NCBI GenBank assembly: GCA_050953105.1
Contig: JBMNMA010000001.1
Location: forward strand, 310,001-374,000
DNA: 64,000 bases
Direction of reading: 5' to 3'
Source of the DNA: UBA1206 sp050953105
Lineage (GTDB): Bacteria; Bacillota; Clostridia; Oscillospirales; CAG-382
In this document: piece after piece, positions 24,675 through 32,838 of the stretch
Layout of the letters: every line of letters starts with the position of its first letter
Position numbering within the stretch: the first letter of the stretch is position 1
Notes under the pieces: model-generated
Told to the model about the DNA's origin: nothing
The model's input: only the letters and a program-made list of their open reading frames with translations
Database searches by the model: none
Made by a program: the position numbers and the translations under genes

Positions 24675-25551
24675 TTATATTATCCTTGCTTTTCAGTAGC
24701 GAAATAAGCACCTTTGCGCCGTAGTTGACGGTATAGATGTCGGTCCGGTCCACCAAACCCCGCTTTTTAAGCTCTATAAACAGCTTGGTAATCTGGGGAA
24801 GGTCAAGGGAGGCTTCAAACAGCCTGTCGGCCTTTGAAAAAATCTCCTCCACCGTGCCGAAGTCAAATATTTTTCCATCCTTGAGCACCAGAATATAATC
24901 GGAATATTTGGCTATATCTTCCATGCTGTGGCTTATGAGAATAAGGGTGGAGCCGGTTTCCTCTTTGTATTTGGTCAGTCCCCCCAAAATCTCCTCCCTG
25001 CCCGCCGGATCAAGGCCGGCAGCAGGTTCGTCAAGGACAAGGACATTCGGTTCCATGGCGATAACGCCGGCAATGGCGGCCCGCCGCTTTTGCCCGCCGG
25101 ATATTTCAAAGGGTGAGGATTTTAACGCTTTTTCGTCAAGGCCGCAGAAGATTGCGGCTTTTTTAACCCGGTCGGCCACCTCTTCTTCGGAAAGGCCCAT
25201 GTTCCGCGGACCGAAGCCTATATCCTTTTCCACCGTTTCCTCAAAAAGCTGGTATTCAGGGTATTGGAAAACAAGGCCCACCTTAAACCTTAATTTGTTG
25301 GTGGTTTCCTTGTCCTTGTGGATATCCCCGCCTTCATATTTTATAACCCCTTCGGTGGGTTTGAGAAGGCCGTTTAACAGCATGGCAAGGGTGGATTTGC
25401 CAGAGCCGGTGTGTCCGATTATACCCGTTATCTTTCCCTTGGGAAAGCCTATATTTATATTTTTCAGGGCTACCTTTTCAAAGGGGGTGCCAATGCCGTA
25501 TTTTACCGTAACGTTTTTAAGCTCAAGGACATGTGAAACGTTGTTTGTCAT
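24667..25551 (-). CDS. ecfA2: ECF transporter ATPase EcfA2
   Basis: 294 residues. ABC ATPase: Walker A GHTGSGKSTLA, Q-loop QYPEYQLF, signature ISGGQKRR, Walker B VLVLDEPAAGLD, His switch ISHSMED. I start at ATG 25551, directly after the ecfA1 stop, because the residues encoded further upstream belong to the overlapping ecfA1 frame. The C-terminal ~50 residues form the ECF-specific extension. Confidence 0.95.
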   Translation of the reverse strand: MTNNVSHVLELKNVTVKYGIGTPFEKVALKNINIGFPKGKITGIIGHTGSGKSTLAMLLNGLLKPTEGVIKYEGGDIHKDKETTNKLRFKVGLVFQYPEYQLFEETVEKDIGFGPRNMGLSEEEVADRVKKAAIFCGLDEKALKSSPFEISGGQKRRAAIAGVIAMEPNVLVLDEPAAGLDPAGREEILGGLTKYKEETGSTLILISHSMEDIAKYSDYILVLKDGKIFDFGTVEEIFSKADRLFEASLDLPQITKLFIELKKRGLVDRTDIYTVNYGAKVLISLLKSKDNIND

Positions 25552-25552
25552 G

Positions 25553-26377
25553 TTAAAACAGTTTTGAAATCCTCTCCGCAGCCTCCATGGTGTGGAGCAC
25601 GTCGGTGCCGCACCTGTAGCCGCTGTTTTCAAGCACCGACAAAAGCTCGGTTACCTGGGGGACATTAAGCTTTGCCTTTTTAATGTTTTCAACCCGGGAA
25701 AATACCTCCACGGGGGTGCCGTCGGCGTATATTTGACCTTTGTTCAACACTATAACCCGGTCGGCCTCCACCGCCTCGTTCATGTGATGGGTTATGGTTA
25801 TGACCGTAATGTTTTTCTGGCGGTTAAGCTCCTTCATGGTGGCCACAATATCCCTTTGGCCTGCCGGATCAAGCATTGAAGTGGCTTCGTCAAAGATTAT
25901 ACATTCCGGCTCCATGGCAAGGATTCCGGCAATGGCTACCCGCTGCTTTTGGCCGCCGGAAAGCTTGTAGGTGGAATGGTTTGAATATTTTTCCATGCCC
26001 ACCGCCTTTAGGGCCGAATAAACCCGTTTGCGTATTTCCGAAGGGGAAAGCCCCAGATTTTCCGGGGCGAAGGCCACGTCCTCCTCCACCACCGACGCCA
26101 CTATCTGGTTGTCGGGGTTTTGAAACACCATAGAGCATTTTTTACGGATATCATACTGGCGTTCCTCGTCCGATGTGGCCATGCCGTCTATATAAACCTG
26201 GCCGGAGGTGGGGATAAGAAGCCCGCAAAGCAGCTTGGCAAGGGTGGACTTGCCGCTGCCGTTGTGGCCTATTATGGCGGTGTAGGAGCCTTTTTCTATT
26301 TTAAGGTCAATGCCGTTAATAACCGGCTGACTTTCTTCTTTATAGCTGAATACAAGGTTTTTGGTTTCAATGAACAT
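25553..26377 (-). CDS. ecfA1: ECF transporter ATPase EcfA1
   Basis: 274 residues. Walker A GHNGSGKSTLAK, Q-loop QNPDNQIV, signature LSGGQKQR, Walker B CIIFDEATSMLD, switch ITHHMNEA. First gene of the module; only two bases separate its start from the stop of the DUF4349 gene, so it is probably read from an upstream promoter. Confidence 0.95.
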   Translation of the reverse strand: MFIETKNLVFSYKEESQPVINGIDLKIEKGSYTAIIGHNGSGKSTLAKLLCGLLIPTSGQVYIDGMATSDEERQYDIRKKCSMVFQNPDNQIVASVVEEDVAFAPENLGLSPSEIRKRVYSALKAVGMEKYSNHSTYKLSGGQKQRVAIAGILAMEPECIIFDEATSMLDPAGQRDIVATMKELNRQKNITVITITHHMNEAVEADRVIVLNKGQIYADGTPVEVFSRVENIKKAKLNVPQVTELLSVLENSGYRCGTDVLHTMEAAERISKLF

Positions 26378-26379
26378 TT

Positions 26380-27279
26380 TTAATTTACCGGCGGGTTTTG
26401 ACCGTTGGTGCCGGCATTTCCACCGGCGCCGCCGTTTCCTTTATTATAATTGCTAAACCGTTTTGACTGATGTTTGCTTACAAACCTGACAATAAGCAGG
26501 ACAATTATGGCTATTACCCCCATAATAAGCAGGTAGGGTATTGCAGATATAATATATACAAAAGACTCTTTTAAAAACTGCCACACGTTTTTAAATCCCT
26601 GAACCAGGTTGTCGCCTATCCGTTTCCATACAGAGGCTTCCTCGCCTATGGTTATCCGGTCCACCTCGATAACGTAAATTCTGACGGTGGAATAATCGAT
26701 GGAGTTGTCCAAAAACCGCTTTTGGGCCTCGTATTCCTCGATTTCCGTCCTTACATCGGTAAGCCGTGACTGAATGGCTAAAATATCCCCTAAATTTGTG
26801 GCTTTTTCAAGAAGTCCCAAAAGGGTTTGCTCCTCAGTATTCAGGGCTTTAAGCCTGCTTTCCACATCTATATAGGTGGAAGTAACGTCGGTTGTGGAAA
26901 CCGTTTCCCTTGTTACGTTGCCGGCATCTTTGACAATGCTTATAAATTCGTCAAGCTTTTGGGCGGGAATGCGGGCGACAACGGTGCCGTATCGGTAGGA
27001 CGAACCCGAATCGCCGGTTATCTGACGGCTTTCCACATAGCCTTCAAATTCGTCTATGGTTTTGTCTAAGGTATTTTGAAAGGTGTCGAAATTTTTTGTT
27101 TCAACATCTAGGTTGGCGTTTTTTATCAGCTTGCGGGAGGAAAGTTCGACTCTGCTAACTTCCCCATTACCGGTTTCACCGGTAATCAATTTATCTTCGG
27201 CAAATTCTGCGGAGCAGGAAACCAACAGTAATACGGAAAGGATAACGATAAGCAGGGTTGTCAGGCAGCCGCTTTTCAT
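26380..27279 (-). CDS. DUF4349 lipoprotein
   Basis: 299 residues. A lipoprotein signal (LLIVILSVLLLVSC, lipidated Cys about residue 21) precedes an extracytoplasmic DUF4349 domain (NANLDVETKNFDTFQNTLDK ... YGTVVARIPAQKLDEFI) with a coiled coil (residues ~145-185, SRLTDVRTEIEEYEAQKRFL), a C-terminal membrane helix and a Gly/Asn-rich cytoplasmic tail. The ATG at 27279 follows AAAGGAG. Family function unknown; some members lie in envelope-stress or antibiotic-associated loci. Confidence 0.85.
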   Translation of the reverse strand: MKSGCLTTLLIVILSVLLLVSCSAEFAEDKLITGETGNGEVSRVELSSRKLIKNANLDVETKNFDTFQNTLDKTIDEFEGYVESRQITGDSGSSYRYGTVVARIPAQKLDEFISIVKDAGNVTRETVSTTDVTSTYIDVESRLKALNTEEQTLLGLLEKATNLGDILAIQSRLTDVRTEIEEYEAQKRFLDNSIDYSTVRIYVIEVDRITIGEEASVWKRIGDNLVQGFKNVWQFLKESFVYIISAIPYLLIMGVIAIIVLLIVRFVSKHQSKRFSNYNKGNGGAGGNAGTNGQNPPVN

Positions 27280-27304
27280 AAATATTTCTCCTTTCAGAGT
27301 CCGG

Positions 27305-27952
27305 TTATTCGTTTTTTCCAAGCAGGGTGTCGATGCGCTTTCTCATTTTTCTGGTGGAAAGTATTTCATAAGCCACCCATGCGCCGGACATGTTGAGTAT
27401 GTAGTCGTCAATATCGAACACGCCGCAGCCTAAGATAAGCTGGGAAATTTCAATAAAGGTTACCACACCTAAAAGGACTGCAAGGTAAACCTTGCGGTTG
27501 TAGGCTTTTTCGTATAACCGTGGAAAGAAGAAGGAAAGGGGGGCAAGGGCGGCAAGGTTGCCGAAAAAGTTTATTACCGCCTCCCTCCACCTGGAGGTCC
27601 ACAATATTTTGCCGTAATATTCTATGTTTTTAAAGGGAGTAAGGTAAATGCGGTATTTTAAGCCTTCCCATATATTGCCCCAGGTAAATATGGGGTTTAG
27701 TGACCTGCCGAAAAGGGTAAAGGCCAAAAGGAAGATTAAATAAAGGGTAAAGGATAAAACCATTAACGCCTTTTTGGTGCTTTGGTTTTGGGTAAAGGGT
27801 GATGCCAAAACCAGAGCCACGCAGGCTAATCCCCCGGGGATTGCCCCCAAATGGGGGCGTCCCATATAGGAGAAGACCACAGATGCAAGGACCAGCAAAG
27901 CCGCCAGTGATATAAGGAGGATAAAAACTTTATTATTCCCTTTTTCTTTCAT
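27305..27952 (-). CDS. VanZ-like membrane protein
   Basis: 215 residues with five membrane segments and the VanZ motif block: NFFGNLAALAPLSFF, then EISQLILGCGVFDIDDYILN. VanZ family proteins are linked with teicoplanin resistance in some operons, but most copies, as here, are stand-alone and of unknown role. No vanA/B/S/R genes are near. Upstream of the DUF4349 lipoprotein gene by 25 bases. Confidence 0.85.
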   Translation of the reverse strand: MKEKGNNKVFILLISLAALLVLASVVFSYMGRPHLGAIPGGLACVALVLASPFTQNQSTKKALMVLSFTLYLIFLLAFTLFGRSLNPIFTWGNIWEGLKYRIYLTPFKNIEYYGKILWTSRWREAVINFFGNLAALAPLSFFFPRLYEKAYNRKVYLAVLLGVVTFIEISQLILGCGVFDIDDYILNMSGAWVAYEILSTRKMRKRIDTLLGKNE

Positions 27953-28003
27953 ATATTATAGTCGCATTTATTAACTTTTAATTTCGGTTTTTATGCCTAA
28001 AAT

Positions 28004-28864
28004 TTAATAAGTCCACCTGGCTGCCGCTCCGCAGGGGAGGTACAGCCCCGTGTCTTTAACGGGAAGACCCAGTTCGTCGCTTTCCACACTTCCGCCGAAT
28101 CGGCTTTGCATGGCTTTGCTTAGCACATAGCCGCATACCGAGGGTGAAAGGCCGGAGGTGTAGGAGTTTAATATAACAAACAAAGGTTTTTCCGACAAAA
28201 CACCGGTGATTTTGGTAACAAGTTCGTCAAGGCATTCCTCAAGCACCCATTTTTCCCCTTTAGGCCCTCTGCCAAAGGAGGGGGGGTCAAGGATAATCCC
28301 GTCGTAAAAGCTTTGCCGACGTATTTCCCTTTCAACAAATTTAATACAGTCATCCACGATAAATCTAACCGAATCACCGGGCAAGCCCGAAATTTCGGCG
28401 TTCTGCTTTGCCCTTTGCGTCATTCCCTTTGAGGCGTCCACGTGGCAGACAAAGGCCCCTGCTTTTGCGGCAGCAACCGTTGCTCCGCCGGTGTAGGCAA
28501 AGAGGTTTAGCACCTTTATCTTTCTGCCGCTGTTTTTTATAAGGGACTGCATGAATTCCCAGTTGGCTGCCTGTTCGGGGAAAAGGCCGGTATGCTTAAA
28601 GCCCATGGGGGAAAGTATGAATTTCATATCCCCGTAGGAAATTGTCCATTCCTCGGGAATGTCCTTTTTTATCCATTCTCCGCCGCCGGCATTTGAACGG
28701 CGGTATATGCCGTCTGCCTTTTTCCAAAGGGGGTTTTTCCGGTCCCCCGACCAGATAATAACCGGATCGGGACGGATAAGGATATATTTACCCCACCTTT
28801 CAAGGCGTTCGCCGTCGGAGGCGTCTATAAGTTCGTAATCTTTCCAGTTTGTGGCTTTAAACAT
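28004..28864 (-). CDS. Class I SAM-dependent methyltransferase (RlmI/RlmK-like)
   Basis: 286 residues. SAM-binding motif VLNLFAYTGGATVAAAKAGA, then HVDASKGMTQRAKQNAE and the catalytic block GIILDPPSFGRGPKGEKW. This is the PF10672-type fold found in 23S rRNA cytosine/guanine methyltransferases, but the N-terminal PUA domain of RlmI is absent. An rRNA target is likely by family; the exact site is not known. Located just downstream of ruvB. Confidence 0.85.
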   Translation of the reverse strand: MFKATNWKDYELIDASDGERLERWGKYILIRPDPVIIWSGDRKNPLWKKADGIYRRSNAGGGEWIKKDIPEEWTISYGDMKFILSPMGFKHTGLFPEQAANWEFMQSLIKNSGRKIKVLNLFAYTGGATVAAAKAGAFVCHVDASKGMTQRAKQNAEISGLPGDSVRFIVDDCIKFVEREIRRQSFYDGIILDPPSFGRGPKGEKWVLEECLDELVTKITGVLSEKPLFVILNSYTSGLSPSVCGYVLSKAMQSRFGGSVESDELGLPVKDTGLYLPCGAAARWTY

Positions 28865-28874
28865 GGTTTATCCT

Positions 28875-29951
28875 TTAAAAGCTTATTTGTCTTTGTTCGA
28901 ATGGCTGGGGCTGGGGCATTTTAAGTCCCATATGCCGGTAGGCGGAGGAGGTTGCCATTCTCCCCCTGGGGGTGCGGTTTATAAACCCGAGCTGAAGGAG
29001 ATAGGGTTCATACACATCCTCAAGGGTAATTGATTCCTCGCCTATAACCGCCGCAAGGGTTTCAAGCCCCACCGGACCGCCGGAAAAATGAAGAATTATC
29101 GCCTCAAGCATACGCCGGTCTATGGCGTCAAGGCCGAGTTCGTCAATGTCAAGGGATTTAAGCGCCTTGTCGGCAATTTCCTTTGTTATGGTGCCGTCAC
29201 CGATAACGGTGGCAAAGTCCCGTATGCGCTTTAAAAACCGGTTGGCGATACGGGGGGTTCCCCTTGACCTGCGGGCGATTTCCGTTGCACCTTCTTCGGT
29301 GATGGGGGTTTCGAGTATTCCCGCAGAGCGCCTTACTATTTTTGCAAGTTCTTCCGGCGTATACAGCTCAAGGCGGAACAGCATGCCGAACCTGTCCCGC
29401 AGCGGTGAGGTTAACTGTCCTGCTCTGGTGGTGGCACCGATTAGGGTGAAGTGTTTTAGGGGTATGCGTATTGATCTGGCGGAGGGGCCTTTGCCCATTA
29501 TAAGGTCAAGGGCGAAATCCTCCATTGCGGGATACAGCACCTCCTCCACCGATCTTGGGAGACGGTGGATTTCGTCTATAAACAGTATGTCGTTGGTATC
29601 AAGGGTGGTAAGCAGGGCCGCCAGGTCGCCGGGCTTTTCAATGGCGGGGCCGGAGGTTATTTTAAGGTTTACCCCCAGCTCGTTGGCGATAATGCACGAC
29701 AGGGTGGTTTTGCCCAACCCCGGGGGACCGTGGAGAAGACAATGGTCAAGATTATCTCCTCTTATGCGGCAGGCGTCTATGAATATTTTAAGGTTTTCCT
29801 TTATTTTCTCCTGCCCCACATATTCGTCAAGGGTTCTGGGACGCAGGCTTTTTTCGGCTTCAATATCCTCGGCCATTTCACCGCCGCCGGTAAGACGGCT
29901 TTCAAACTCGTATTCCCCGTTATCCCTTGGAAAGTTTTGATTTATAGGCAT
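28875..29951 (-). CDS. ruvB: Holliday junction branch migration ATPase RuvB
   Basis: 358 residues. AAA+ motor: Walker A GPPGLGKTTLS, Walker B LFIDEIHRLPR, sensor GATTRAG, and a C-terminal winged helix with FINRTPRGRMATSSAYRHMG. Works with RuvA and RuvC on Holliday junctions. The N-terminal ~20 residues are longer than usual. Part of a ruvC-ruvA-ruvB operon with 15-19 base gaps. Confidence 0.97.
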   Translation of the reverse strand: MPINQNFPRDNGEYEFESRLTGGGEMAEDIEAEKSLRPRTLDEYVGQEKIKENLKIFIDACRIRGDNLDHCLLHGPPGLGKTTLSCIIANELGVNLKITSGPAIEKPGDLAALLTTLDTNDILFIDEIHRLPRSVEEVLYPAMEDFALDLIMGKGPSARSIRIPLKHFTLIGATTRAGQLTSPLRDRFGMLFRLELYTPEELAKIVRRSAGILETPITEEGATEIARRSRGTPRIANRFLKRIRDFATVIGDGTITKEIADKALKSLDIDELGLDAIDRRMLEAIILHFSGGPVGLETLAAVIGEESITLEDVYEPYLLQLGFINRTPRGRMATSSAYRHMGLKMPQPQPFEQRQISF

Positions 29952-29966
29952 TTTTTATTAACCTTT

Positions 29967-30542
29967 CTAAAACTTGTTTAGCTTTTTAAAGGCTTGGGTA
30001 ATAATATCCTCAATGGGTTGGTTGGTGTCAATACCCTTAAGGGCTGCCAAAGCCTCTGCCTTGGTATAGCCTAATCCGGTTAGGGCGGTAATGGCATCGT
30101 TTATGCTGCCCGCCGGTGAATCAGAGCCGTCCCCTTCAAGGTCAAGCTTGCCTTTAAGCTCTATAATTATCTTTTGGGCTGTTTTAAGTCCCACCCCGTT
30201 TGCCCTTGTAATGGCCTTGGCGTCGCCGGTGGACACGGCAAATGCAAGTTTTTCGGGGGTGAATGCCGAAAGCACCGACATTGCCGCCTTGGGGCCTACG
30301 CCGGATACGGTTATAAGCTTGGTGAAGCATATTTGCTCTTCCTCGCTGGAAAAGCCATACAGCTCCATGGCATCTTCCCGAACATTCAGGTAGGTATACA
30401 GTTTAACCTCTTTTTGAATAAAGGAGGCCAGTTTTCCCTGGGTGTTGTGGCTTATAAACAGCTTGTAGCCAATGCCGTTGTTATCTAAAACCGCCGCATC
30501 GCCGTTTAAGCTTACAAGTTTTCCCTTTATGTAGCTATACAT
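29967..30542 (-). CDS. ruvA: Holliday junction DNA helicase subunit RuvA
   Basis: 191 residues. N-terminal OB fold (MYSYIKGKLVSLNGDAAVLD), tandem helix-hairpin-helix region (TVSGVGPKAAMSVLSAF and ANGVGLKTAQKIIIELKGKL) and a C-terminal RuvB-binding three-helix domain (ALTGLGYTKAEALAAL). Tetrameric junction-binding subunit. Confidence 0.97.
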   Translation of the reverse strand: MYSYIKGKLVSLNGDAAVLDNNGIGYKLFISHNTQGKLASFIQKEVKLYTYLNVREDAMELYGFSSEEEQICFTKLITVSGVGPKAAMSVLSAFTPEKLAFAVSTGDAKAITRANGVGLKTAQKIIIELKGKLDLEGDGSDSPAGSINDAITALTGLGYTKAEALAALKGIDTNQPIEDIITQAFKKLNKF

Positions 30543-30561
30543 TTTATCTTTTCGCTTTCGT

Positions 30562-31044
30562 TTATGAGTATTTATGCATCATTACGTTGCCGTGGCAGAT
30601 GGCAAGGGCAAGGGCATCGGCGGTGTCGTCGGGCTTGGGGGCCTCTTTAAGATTTAACAAAAGCTTTGTCATGTATATTACCTGATGTTTCTCTGCCCGT
30701 CCGTAGCCCACCACCGACTGCTTTACCTGTAAAGGGGTGTATTCGTAAATGTCAAGGCCCTTCTTTTTTGCGGCAAGGAGTATTACCCCCCTTGCCTGGG
30801 CCACGTCGAGGGCGGTTTTGGCGTTGGTATTGAAAAACAGCTCCTCCACCACCATACAGTCGGGTTTATGGCGGTCGATAATATCGGTAAGCCGGACGAA
30901 TATCTGGTCAAGCCGGTCTTCTAAAAGCTGGCGAGGCTTTGTTATTATTGCCCCGTATTCTACCGCCCGGTAAACGCCGTTATTGGCTTCAATAATCCCC
31001 ACCCCTACGGTGGCTAATCCCGGGTCAACACCGATAATAAGCAC
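30562..31044 (-). CDS. ruvC: Holliday junction resolvase RuvC
   Basis: 160 residues. RNase H-fold nuclease with the catalytic acidic residues in IIGVDPGLATVG (first Asp), MVVEELFF (Glu) and PDDTADALALAICH (the last two Asp). First gene of the ruvCAB operon and of the long minus-strand run ending at 6657. Confidence 0.96.
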   Translation of the reverse strand: MLIIGVDPGLATVGVGIIEANNGVYRAVEYGAIITKPRQLLEDRLDQIFVRLTDIIDRHKPDCMVVEELFFNTNAKTALDVAQARGVILLAAKKKGLDIYEYTPLQVKQSVVGYGRAEKHQVIYMTKLLLNLKEAPKPDDTADALALAICHGNVMMHKYS

Positions 31045-31179
31045 GAAATCCTCCCTGCGACTTTAGCATATATTTTATTTATAGTGATATTTTAACATCT
31101 TATGATAACATACAATGTTCGTTCAGTCAATAAACCAGACTTAAAATTTTTTGTGTTTGGGCAAATTTATTTACGCTTT

Positions 31180-31253
31180 TAGCCTTTAAATTTTCCTTAA
31201 ATTTTAAAATTTAAACAAAGGCTATTGAAAAAATAAAAAAAGCATATTATTAT
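31180..31253 (+). promoter_or_regulatory. acpP promoter with adjacent inverted repeat
   Basis: TTGAAA (31225-31230) and TATTAT (31248-31253) with a 17-base spacer lie 50 bases before acpP. Directly against the -35 box is a long inverted repeat, TAGCCTTT (31180-31187) and AAAGGCTA (31217-31224), with inner AAATTTT/AAAATTT arms. It may be a regulator site or a terminator-like hairpin separating ruvC and acpP leaders. Confidence 0.55.
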
Positions 31254-31302
31254 ATTGCATGAAAATCAAACTAAAAAATATACTCCGGAGAAAGGATAAA
31301 CA

Positions 31303-31530
31303 ATGGTTATCGAAAAAGTAAAGGAAATGCTGGCAAAGCAGCTTCGCATCGAAAAGGGACTTATAAAAGACGACGCAAATCTGATTGAGGATTTAGGCGC
31401 CGATTCGATAGATCTTGTGGAAATGCTGCTTATCATTGAGGAAAACCTGGGCATAAACGTCCCCGACGAGGATGCCGTAAACCTTAAAACAGTAAGAGAC
31501 GTGGCAAATTATATAGAAGCCCATTCCTAA
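31303..31530 (+). CDS. acpP: Acyl carrier protein
   Basis: 75 residues. The phosphopantetheine attachment site is the Ser in LGADSIDLVEML; the acidic helical body and length are typical. Carries acyl chains in fatty acid synthesis. The gene is alone: no fab genes adjoin it. Strong GGAGAAAGG site before the ATG; own promoter and terminator make it a single-gene unit. Confidence 0.95.
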   Translation: MVIEKVKEMLAKQLRIEKGLIKDDANLIEDLGADSIDLVEMLLIIEENLGINVPDEDAVNLKTVRDVANYIEAHS

Positions 31531-31541
31531 TAACAAAAGAC

Positions 31542-31581
31542 CGTCCTTGTTCGGGCATATAATCCGGGCAAGGGCGTTTTT
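31542..31581 (+). terminator. acpP terminator
   Basis: A 13-base-pair stem with some G-U pairs (CGTCCTTGTTCGG against CCGGGCAAGGGCG) is followed by TTTTTAT. Confidence 0.75.
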
Positions 31582-31678
31582 ATATGCTTTAACCATGGTT
31601 TTTACAACAAGTTCCTTGACTTTATATGTAAAGTGGATTAAAATTACTTGATATCTTAACAAGGGGGAAGGTTAAACG

Positions 31679-32545
31679 GTGTATAGCATTAGGGATTTAA
31701 ACCGGCTTAGACTTTACTGTCTTGCTTTTCTTTTGCCTTGCGTTGCTTTGGCTTTTATTTCCCTTGCTTTTTTGTTTTTTGCCATATCCCCTAATGTAAA
31801 TCTCGGCTTTGTTTTTCCCTTTGTAATGTTTTTACTGTTTGGCACAGCCTTTGTTTTTATGCTGCGTATGTACAGAAAAAAGCATACGGAATATATGAAA
31901 AGTTATATTGCAAATGTCCGTAAAATTGCCTTTGCAAATGAGTTTGACGGCTGCACCGTTAATAAAGGACATATACCGACGGAAATCCTTGAAAAGCTGG
32001 AAATAATACGGCCAAGGGAAAAGGTAAACTTTATTGAAACCTTCAGCGCGTCTTATGACGACACCCCCTTTGAAAGTGCCTATTTCGAAACCGAAGGGGG
32101 ATTTTTCGGTCAGATTTTTATATACACCTATGACGAAAAATTCAAGCGAAACGCCCTTATCCGCCAGAGGGGCTTTATAACTGCAGGCGGCGGAGAGTAT
32201 GAGGGGCTTGAAAAATACACAACCGGAAATTCAATGTTTGACTATGCCTTCACCGCCATGGCGCAAAGCCAGAAAGACGGACAGATTATGCTTATCGAGC
32301 CGGTGCTGCAGGAGTTTTTAAGGTTCCGTCTTCACACATCTGCCAAAATCATGGCTTCCTTTGAGGAGCAAAAGCTTTATATAGTCCTTCAAAACCCCAA
32401 GCGGCACTTTGACATACCGTTGTTTTTAGGTTTGGAAATAAACTCGCTTAAGGAAGCAGCCCTTTCCGAAAGCAGGCTGGTAAACACAATTTCCTCCAAC
32501 CTTAAAATTGAAAAAGATATTTGGAGAAAATACTCTTCCGATTAA
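31679..32545 (+). CDS. DUF3137 membrane protein
   Basis: 288 residues from a GTG start with AAGGGGGAAGG in front. Two adjacent membrane helices (about residues 12-37 and 42-62) are followed by a cytoplasmic domain with the DUF3137 pattern: FSASYDDTPFESAYFET, FDYAFTAMAQ and KLYIVLQNPKRHFDIPLF. Members are found widely in bacteria without known function. Read separately from acpP and nagA. Confidence 0.75.
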   Translation: MYSIRDLNRLRLYCLAFLLPCVALAFISLAFLFFAISPNVNLGFVFPFVMFLLFGTAFVFMLRMYRKKHTEYMKSYIANVRKIAFANEFDGCTVNKGHIPTEILEKLEIIRPREKVNFIETFSASYDDTPFESAYFETEGGFFGQIFIYTYDEKFKRNALIRQRGFITAGGGEYEGLEKYTTGNSMFDYAFTAMAQSQKDGQIMLIEPVLQEFLRFRLHTSAKIMASFEEQKLYIVLQNPKRHFDIPLFLGLEINSLKEAALSESRLVNTISSNLKIEKDIWRKYSSD

Positions 32546-32549
32546 AAGG

Positions 32550-32654
32550 ATGTCCGACGCCCGGACAATTCTTGCCGGCTTTTTGGGCGTTATTTTACCG
32601 GGAGGGATTTTTACTTACATTGCCGGATTCCTTGGCGGACGGCGGGTTGTATAA
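32550..32654 (+). CDS. Possible 34-residue hydrophobic membrane peptide
   Basis: Four bases after the DUF3137 stop an ATG opens a 34-codon frame (MSDARTILAGFLGVILPGG then FTYIAGFLGGRRVV): one membrane span rich in Gly with a basic C-terminus, like small membrane peptides. The only purine run is directly against the ATG, so translation initiation is doubtful unless coupled to the upstream gene. It may be chance. Confidence 0.25.
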   Translation: MSDARTILAGFLGVILPGGIFTYIAGFLGGRRVV

Positions 32655-32753
32655 ACCTCCACATGCCTATAAAAAAGAGCGGATTTTAATAATAATTCAG
32701 AGGAAATCACGATTTTACCGCCTTGTGTAAGGCAAAATAAATTCCTTTTCCTA

Positions 32754-32781
32754 TTTACATTTTAATAAATTTATGTATAAT
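32754..32781 (+). promoter_or_regulatory. Promoter of the nagA operon
   Basis: TTTACA (32754-32759) and TATAAT (32776-32781), 16-base spacer, 57 bases before the nagA start. A second TTGACA at 32786 lacks a well-placed -10. Confidence 0.55.
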
Positions 32782-32838
32782 TAATTTGACAAGTTTTTTC
32801 AAAAACTAAAAAATAATATATAAAAGGACGGACTTGCT

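Noticed and set aside
27305..27952. Glycopeptide resistance locus (vanZ)
   Set aside because: Only the VanZ-like membrane protein is present; no ligase, dehydrogenase or two-component genes are near, and most VanZ homologues are not resistance genes.
29122..29940. 272-codon plus-strand frame opposite ruvB
   Set aside because: Antisense shadow; ruvB is intact with all motifs on the other strand.
32786..32820. TTGACA at 32786 as the nagA promoter
   Set aside because: No good -10 box lies 16-18 bases downstream, whereas TTTACA-N16-TATAAT just upstream is well formed.
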